NCBI GenBank assembly: GCA_011032825.1
Contig: JAADJZ010000016.1
Span: forward strand, 992,001 to 1,056,000
Direction: 5' to 3'
Length of the DNA stretch: 64,000 bases
DNA from: Massariosphaeria phaeospora
Lineage: Eukaryota > Ascomycota > Dothideomycetes > Pleosporales
This document shows positions 57,661-64,000 of the stretch, one piece after another. Position 1 is the first letter of the stretch. Each line of letters starts with the position of its first letter. Both the position numbers and the translations under genes were made by a program. The notes beneath the pieces were generated by a model. The model saw only the letters and a program-made list of their open reading frames with translations. It was not told the origin of the DNA and made no database searches.

Positions 57661-58708
57661 GGTGGGACTGGGACGGAGCTGGGCATAATGCGGTGCGGCT
57701 TCTTGAACCTCATTGTAGGCCTTGACATCGAAACAATATATTATGTAATTCACTCTTTCGAAGGCCGGTAGTCGAGACAAGGTCTCGTCAGCAGTTGTAA
57801 GGAAGATGAAGTCGCAATCGATGCGAATCCACATTTGGTCTAGTGCCGCAAACGTCATCAGGAACACGACCCACAGTGGCCACGACGGAACGGGACCGAG
57901 TCTCCAACACCATCAATGCTGACATCGATTGATCAACTCTGAGCTCAACGGCCGATAGTAAACGAATCCTTGCATGCACGCCTGAGGTTTCAGCTGCAGA
58001 GTTTCGACCGTCATTACGCATCGAACGTGGTCAACTCTCCAGCGCCCTTGAGGACTTCCTAGGTATTGTGAGCAGTCGCCAGGCCTCTCTATGTATGAAC
58101 ACTGAGCTGATATAGTGTACAGACTTTTTGGTGTCTCACGCAGTGGCACATGTGCCGGTTCGCGGTTGGAACCACAGCCTTCAAGTTCAGCCTACTTTGT
58201 GGCACTCCTGGCACGATTCGGCCTCCCAGCCAGTATTTTTTCGAACTCAGAACGGAAGCCGCTTAGCGCATGCGGTCACCTTCCACCGGTGCTTGCCGAA
58301 CGACGCATATAGGGGCGGTGATCATACAGTACCACGTATAAGAGCAACTATCAGAGGTGATGGGAATACATGGGCGCTGTGAGGCTAACGAACTGCGAAT
58401 CAGTGCATAGTGCGATTGCACTACAAAGTCAGATGGACACTGTCTGAATCAAGTACGATGACACAGTCGATAATCTGAGTGACCTATACCTGAAGAGCCT
58501 TATCAGATTCGTGGCAGTTGAAAGGCGACCAAGTGCGACATTCGTTTGGTTGGTTTCATTGGAATCACGAGGTAACCCCATGATGTCTCAAGGGTTAAGT
58601 AACATGGGACATAGTGAACCGTGATCGTTTGCGGCAAAGGTATACATTGCTCTGTTGGACGGATCAGGATCCTTGCCTACTTACTCCTTGAATTCAAACT
58701 TTGCGGAA
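57661..58708. other. Intergenic, no supported gene
   Basis: About 1 kb before the membrane-protein gene. The frames at 57788-58382 overlap one another and show no domain. Confidence 0.5.
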
Positions 58709-61340
58709 ATGTCGCCCAACACGAGCCACCGCTACGACGAGGTATCTATTGACGATGGCGAACTTGGATCCTGTCGCAGATTCTTAGAGGATGGACAAGT
58801 CGACAAGATTGATCCAGAACTTGAGAAGCTACGAGCTCATAGCGGACCACCCGTCACCGAGGATCATAAATCTATTCATGAGAAGAACGCCAGCTCGCCA
58901 CAACTCACGCCAGTCGACAGTAGCGAGGATGCGCCTCTGCATTCAAACAAGATGTACTGGTTGTCTCCCGCGGTCATGATTGGTACGCTCTTGCTTAGAT
59001 GCGCGCTCGCAGCTGGCCATCATACATATTACAAGACGCTCGACAAGGAAGACGTGGGCTCGATCGATGCGCAACAATGGGCACTGAGGTATGAGGAACT
59101 CATGCTGACCATAACTCGTTTTTATGCCACCCCTACTGACAGGTCGCAGGATCGGGAACTTTCTTGCTATCGGTGCAAGCTTTTGCCTGAAAGGGGCTGT
59201 CGGAACCGCATACGTCCAAATCATGTGGAGAAGACTGAGTTCCGGCTACATGACTCTGAAAGGAATCGATCATGCATTCGACGCCTCCTACAGTTTCTTC
59301 TCTATCTTCAACAGAGAGCTCGTGTACACGCTACATACTGGTATGCTGGTAGCAATCGTCTTGTGGTAAGTTCATAAACTACCAGATACACTCGCAATGT
59401 TTGCCAAAGGCTAGCAGGGGTGTTTATCCAGTGCTCCTACCAAAATCCTGCCATCAGTCTACTTTCGCCTATGCCTCCAATCTGGCAGGTTACACGGTAG
59501 TATTCGACTAGCCATTGACTTGAAAACTCTAGGTGTCTCCCTGTCTCTGCTCTGTTCGCCCCCGCCACTTTATCTGTCAGCTCCAAGATGGTACACTCGC
59601 TGAGCAATGACTGGGCGCTCGTTCCGGACATTGACCACTCAAACTCGTCGTTATTCTTAGAAAAGTACACATCCCAACCGTCTACCCGTATGGAACGCGT
59701 AATTGGAGCAGTTGCCTACAGCAGCGTTCTGCATGGACGGACATTCCATAGCTTCCGTCTCCGCCCACCTCCGCCCGTTGACCATGGAGAATTTCCATGG
59801 GTACTAAGCTCATATATCGTCATTATCTTAACTGTAGTAGGATATAATCTAGCTTTAATAGGATTAGCCTTTCTTCTTAGCTGCCTTAGCCTCTCTACCC
59901 CTCTCTACCCCTCCCCACGCTTCTCTTTCTTTTTGCCTCTTTGCCTCTTAGACTGTACAGATAGCTAGCCTATACAAGTTACTATAGGCGGGATATCCGG
60001 CGCGGCGCCCTTGGAAATCCATGGATTTTTCCCATGGGCTATGGGCGGATTCCGCCCCCGTCCATGCAGAACGCTGGCCTACAGTGGGCAGCGTCTCCAA
60101 TTTGAAATGCCTGGATCCGGACCAAATATCTCGTATGAGCTCGGGGTCATGGTTCCCCTACTTGGATGCGTGGACGCATCAGATGCAGAGAGGCGCGAAC
60201 TTTTAAACATGCTACCAGCACTGGTCCTCAACCAAACCGAGGGCCAAACCGAGGTACCATCAAATAGAAGTGCAGACAGTATGAAGTATTGGCGCGATGG
60301 GGTGCCTAGCCCTGACCTAGCACGAAGCGGAGAGATTGGTTATATCGGTGCTGTTCGAGGTAGAGGAAAGATCCTCCAAACCACTCTTGAGGGGGCCGAC
60401 CTGACCGAGATTTTGTTTGCAATTCAATGGAGCCCGACAGAGAACAAGTGGATATCTGACACCGAATACGTCAAATGTCATCTCGTAAACGCTTCAGTCA
60501 CCTTCAGAGTGGATGCTACGAACCGGGTTTCGTCAATTGAGATCATCGACGTGGTTTTTGTGGAATTAACCCGCTATAATGTCCTCCCATTTGTAGCCTT
60601 CTTTACGGGTCTTGCGAAATATCTGGTTGGTACGGTATCCTGGCATGAATATTGGGTTGGTAGAAATCATCAACAGAAGCTGCAAACAAGACTACTGGCA
60701 ACATCAACTGCCCTTTCCTCGGGGTCGCAATTTAACTAGATGTTTACAGACATGGCACAACACGGAGGGCGTTCAGATGGCAATAGACACAACATGAGCA
60801 GGACCCGCGACATATCTTTCAGAGACGACGTCGAGGACTTTGCGCTCAACGTCTCTCTGAGTTTTCTCAGCGACCCCTCCCTCTGGTAAGCAGATCATGA
60901 TCGATCGCGTGTACTATTTGTCTAAGACTGACATGGCTTGATAGTACTCACGTCCCTGTCAACATCACCACCACTACGAACCGTACTGTATACGACTACC
61001 ACTCCAAAAATCTAATCATCGCATACGACACCGCCATTTCGCTTAGCGTGCTTTCCGTCTGCTTGGGCATGTATTCCTTTTTCAAGAACGGAGTCGGCCA
61101 TGACCTAAAAGTGTCCACCATCGGAGCCGCAATGCAGAACCGAGAGGTACGTGTATAACTGCTATACAGAAAGACTAGTTACTGATAGCGTTGGCTTAGG
61201 TCCAGGAAGCTCTCCAACGGACGCACACGATCCTGGCCCAGCCGCTGAACAAAGAGGCGGAGAAGATTGAGCTGAGGTTTGATCCTGACAAGGGGTTTGT
61301 GCTGAAGCCGCGCCTACGTGCTGTGGATGAGGCCGTGTGA
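58709..61340 (+). pseudogene. Fungal membrane protein gene, probably disrupted
   Basis: Exon pieces can be joined: 58709-59088, 59150-59365, 59533 to about 59768, about 60060 to about 60740, about 60740-60895, 60945-61146 and 61200-61340. The product has a hydrophobic segment YWLSPAVMIGTLLLRCALAA, then IGNFLAIGASFCLKGAV, LHTGMLVAIVLW, a lumenal-type part with NxS/T sites, and a late segment IAYDTAISLSVLSVCLGMYSF. This layout matches a large family of Dothideomycete multi-pass proteins, often mis-named formylmethionine deformylase-like, whose function is unknown. Two breaks are visible: an inserted inverted-repeat element at about 59769-60052, and an in-frame TAG at 60737-60739 (after SGSQFN). 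A retained-intron explanation for the stop is possible, so it is not certain that the gene is dead. Confidence 0.6.
59769..60052. mobile_element. Possible MITE in the membrane-protein gene
   Basis: About 285 bp whose ends match in inverse over 32 bp (24 of 32): TCCGCCCGTTGACCATGG on the left and the complement of CCATGGGCTATGGGCGGAT on the right. Each end also holds a CCATGG...CCATGG hairpin. The interior is AT-rich with CTCTACCC repeats and no coding potential, and the coding frame of the host gene breaks here. I could not find a clear target duplication. Confidence 0.45.
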
Positions 61341-61911
61341 GGTTCGAGCTTGGATATACGGCTTCCGGTATTTTTCATACTGCATCATAACAACATGATC
61401 CTTCTGAAGCGCCACGGGAGACAGCTTGCCCTCTATCAGAAAGACGAAGCTCTACGAATGACAAACATCAATTGTTTGCACACCGGATACCTACATTTAT
61501 GAATATTTCTTCTGTCCTCGATTTTCTCTACTCAGAACGCCCGAACTTGTACTTGATAATCTCAATAGAAACGCAGTCTCTACTTCGGTCAGCCTAGACA
61601 CAAGATTTGAAATTCCTCTTCCCTCCCGTTAATGCGACTAAACGCATGCTCTTATGTTGTATTGCAGCGAATTAGTGCACTCCGCATATTTGTCCCGCGA
61701 TCTTGGTTTAGGGCACAGCGAGGCACAGCAGGAGCTAACCTACGCAGATTAGAGTCCTACTAGTGCTTCAGAATTCATTCTACGCTGCGGCACAGCTACG
61801 TAGGTAAGCAAGAACAAACGTCTACTTACTGTGAGCTGCAAATCTACTTTACTCTATCACCCACCACTTCCGTCGCCTGGACGTATCTCTCTGCACTCAC
61901 TCTTTCTCAGT
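61341..61911. other. Intergenic upstream of the GST gene
   Basis: 3' region of the membrane-protein gene and promoter of the GST gene. Nothing coding. Confidence 0.5.
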
Positions 61912-62757
61912 ATGCTACCAATCAAAGTCCACGTCATTCGTAAGTTACCGCCCCGCATCCAACACCACACTAGCTAACCTGTCGCTAGCTGCGGGGCCAA
62001 ACCCCTGGAAGCCCGTTCTCATCCTCGAGGAGCTGGGCGTGCCATATGAAATCAACTCTTTCAGCTTCGAGGTCGTCAAGCAGAAGCCCTTCATCGACAT
62101 CAACCCCAACGGCCGTGCGCCTGGTGAGTCTTCTATCCAGTCTTACAAAGTCAATCTGGCTAACCATAACTAGCCATCGAGGATCCGAACACCGGCATCA
62201 CGTTGTGGGAGACCGGCGCCATCCTCCTGTATCTAATCGAGCAATACGACACTAAGCACGTCCTCAGCTACGCCAGCCTCAACGAAAAGCACCTCTGCAA
62301 CCAATGGCTCGCCTTCCAGATCAGCGGCCAGGGCCCGTACTTCGGCCAAGCTGGCTGGTTCAGCGCATTGTACCCGGAGAAGCTGCCCTCGGCCATCGCC
62401 CGGTACAACAACGAGGTGCAGCGCATCCTAGGCGTCCTCGACGGCGCACTAGCTGGAAAGCAGTGGCTCGTAGGCGACAAGATCACCTTCGCGGACCTGG
62501 CTTTCACTGTCTGGAACGACAGGATCGACATGCTGATACTGTGCGCGCCGGACAAGAAGTTCGAGGGCTTTCCAAACGTTGCGGCGTGGCGTGCGCGCAT
62601 GACGAGTCGGCCTGTGTGGAAAACGATCATGGAGACGAGGGGGTGGTTGATGGATGAGCAGGGGCTGCAGTCGAATGGCATGCCGAAGGGAATTAACTCC
62701 TTTGAGGAGTATGAGGCGCTGATTAAGGCGCAGGCGGAGAAGGCGGGGAAGGTGTAA
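61912..62757 (+). CDS. Glutathione S-transferase, Ure2-like
   Basis: Three exons, 61912-61939, 61989-62123 and 62174-62757, give 248 residues. The first exon is only 28 bp (MLPIKVHVI). The thioredoxin-fold N-domain (about 4-85) has PAGPNPWKPVLILEELGVPY, FIDINPNGRAPAIEDP and TLWETGAILLYLIEQYD, the last carrying the Glu/Thr pair that binds the gamma-glutamyl group. The C-terminal helical domain shows QWLAFQISGQGPYFGQAGWF, VGDKITFADLAFTVWNDR and PNVAAWRARMTSRPVW. This fits the Ure2-like (nu-type) fungal GST group. It probably detoxifies electrophiles or peroxides with glutathione. The introns (49-50 bp) each split a codon. Unrelated neighbours on both sides, so no pathway context. Confidence 0.94.
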
Positions 62758-64000
62758 GGTTTCTTGTACATAGCCCACAAGTGTGTTAGAGTGCTCTCGG
62801 CTCTTTTGCTCGTGTTAGGACATGAAGAGCATTGGCATGTCCTTGAAGACAACGGCAAGCTAGTGATCTACATGACAAGGGGGGATTTGTACTATACGAT
62901 CAGATGCAAATCCATCGAGGCTATTGTTGAGCCCAAACCATTTGCCTTTGTGACAGCAGAAAAGAAGAATAAAGACGTTGAAGTAAGCGTAGCGGTTTAT
63001 AAAGCTGAGAATGCGGCACTTTCCTTTTCGGGTATAAGGTCTCACGTGAGCGGGGTTAATTGGAACCTACCTAGGTTTCAAGCTTCCAAAGACCCGCACA
63101 ACACCATTTTTCAACATCCGCATTCTGCGTAACCACAGGCTGTCGAATCTCAAAGCCTTGTTATCCCGATTCCTAACCAGGGCCAACAACACTCGTCGCT
63201 ATCAGCATCCAACTTGATCTGCCGAACACGTACTGCCTTCTGCCACATACGATCGATCGGGCACAAAAACAGTTACAAATACCTTACGCTACTAGCTATC
63301 AATCTGAACTGATTAAGACCACTATAGTAGAACAGACGTAGGGAAAAAAAAGAGAGCATTAGGCGCAGCGCAAAGATTCTTAGAAGAATTCTAAGATACT
63401 TATCTTGTGTTCCCGCGTATGTGGTAGGAGGCGGTTGGTATTTTTCGGAAGAGATAACGATTACGTTTTGGGTGCGCAGAGACGAGGAGGACGAGAGAAG
63501 CGCCGATTTGATCCTTCTCATCTTGACGAAGCATGAGTCTGAGAGACCCATGAAACAACCACGCATACGGGGCTCCACTGAGCTCGCGAAAATATTCTCC
63601 GACGATCACGCCGGTCGCATCACGGGCGAGAACAAGCGAGAACATGGTTAGAAGATGTTGGATCAGCATTGATTTTCTAGCTGTTTGGGACGAGCGGAAT
63701 CTCACCCACCACGTAGCCCCTGGGCCAACCAAGAATGTCAAGCACGCAAGTGTAAAAAGTATGTCTACAAAGAACGGAAACGACAACGAGAAACAGCACG
63801 CAACAAATCGACCGACGCAGCCTGCCTAGCAGGCCCATCAACGCCCCTGAAAAGAGCGCCATGCCCATCCACCCATCAGCACGCGCGCTCCCTCGCCATC
63901 CACCAAACAGCATCCCGCGCCGTCGGCAGCACTGCCCTCCCCACTCAAGCGCTGAAGGGCGTAGCCAGGCGCCTAGCCTCGCGTTTTGTGGGCTGCGTGC
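62758..64000. other. Terminal region, no firm gene
   Basis: A plus-strand frame at 62764-63132 and overlapping minus-strand frames at 63400-63786 and 63677-63913 are open. The minus-strand ones encode hydrophobic stretches (VDILFTLACLTFLVGPGATW) that could be exons of a small membrane protein whose start lies near or beyond the window edge. I cannot join them convincingly. From about 63830 the sequence becomes more GC-rich. Confidence 0.4.

Noticed and set aside
62764..63132. 122-codon plus-strand frame after the GST gene
   Set aside because: Starts within the GST 3' region, has no recognisable domain, and no splice or promoter support.
1..64000. tRNA, rRNA, CRISPR array, secondary-metabolite cluster
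   Set aside because: I looked for clover-leaf and B-box-like sequences, regular spacer arrays and PKS/NRPS/terpene motifs and found none that I could support; the window is eukaryotic, so CRISPR is not expected.

Overview
This window is nuclear DNA of a filamentous ascomycete. Genes have several short introns (mostly 47-75 bp, GT...AG). The proteins are fungal housekeeping proteins (Tos1-type wall protein, Ssb-type Hsp70, Pex13, Hsh155/SF3B1, Vps33, Vta1). A sharply bounded AT-rich island made of transposons full of C-to-T and G-to-A changes points to repeat-induced point mutation (RIP). The bipartite base composition, the hAT/Fot1/chromovirus mix and the gene styles fit Dothideomycetes, probably Pleosporales; that placement is inference.

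Layout. 0-4.4 kb: a wrecked gene made of about 60-residue tandem repeats, next to a hAT transposon with perfect 22-bp ends and an 8-bp target duplication. 5.5-13.7 kb: a dynamin-like GTPase, a Dpy-30-motif (Sdc1) subunit of the Set1/COMPASS complex, ribosomal protein uS15 (Rps13) and a secreted Tos1-family wall protein. 13.9-27.7 kb: the AT-rich island, a nest of three Fot1/pogo-like DNA transposons (A, B, C), three solo LTRs with 5-bp target duplications, and a full-length 6.5-kb Ty3/gypsy chromovirus with two 432-bp LTRs. Every boundary can be read from target-site duplications, so the insertion order can be reconstructed. 28.3-43.2 kb: PEX13, a UBE2W-like E2 with a 12-bp micro-exon, Ssb-type Hsp70, a low-complexity orphan, SF3B1/Hsh155 and an uncharacterised protein. 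44.0-47.7 kb: a tandem array of a roughly 190-bp repeat split by a second, different hAT element. 47.9-62.8 kb: an ER protein disulfide isomerase with an 8-bp micro-exon, VTA1, VPS33, an Old Yellow Enzyme family oxidoreductase, a membrane-protein gene apparently disrupted by a small inverted-repeat element, and a Ure2-like glutathione S-transferase. 62.8-64.0 kb has no gene I can support.

The genes do not form a single pathway or a secondary-metabolite cluster. Vta1 and Vps33 (both endosome/vacuole trafficking) are adjacent and co-directional, about 0.5 kb apart. I did not find a convincing new defence or signalling system. The observations I consider least explained are the degenerate repeat-protein gene at 0-1.1 kb, the dispersed roughly 190-bp repeat family, the antisense open frame inside the chromovirus, the internally duplicated intron of the Hsp70 gene, and the two micro-exons. 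Splice sites given below are my own reading from frame continuity and conserved protein motifs; no transcript data were used.
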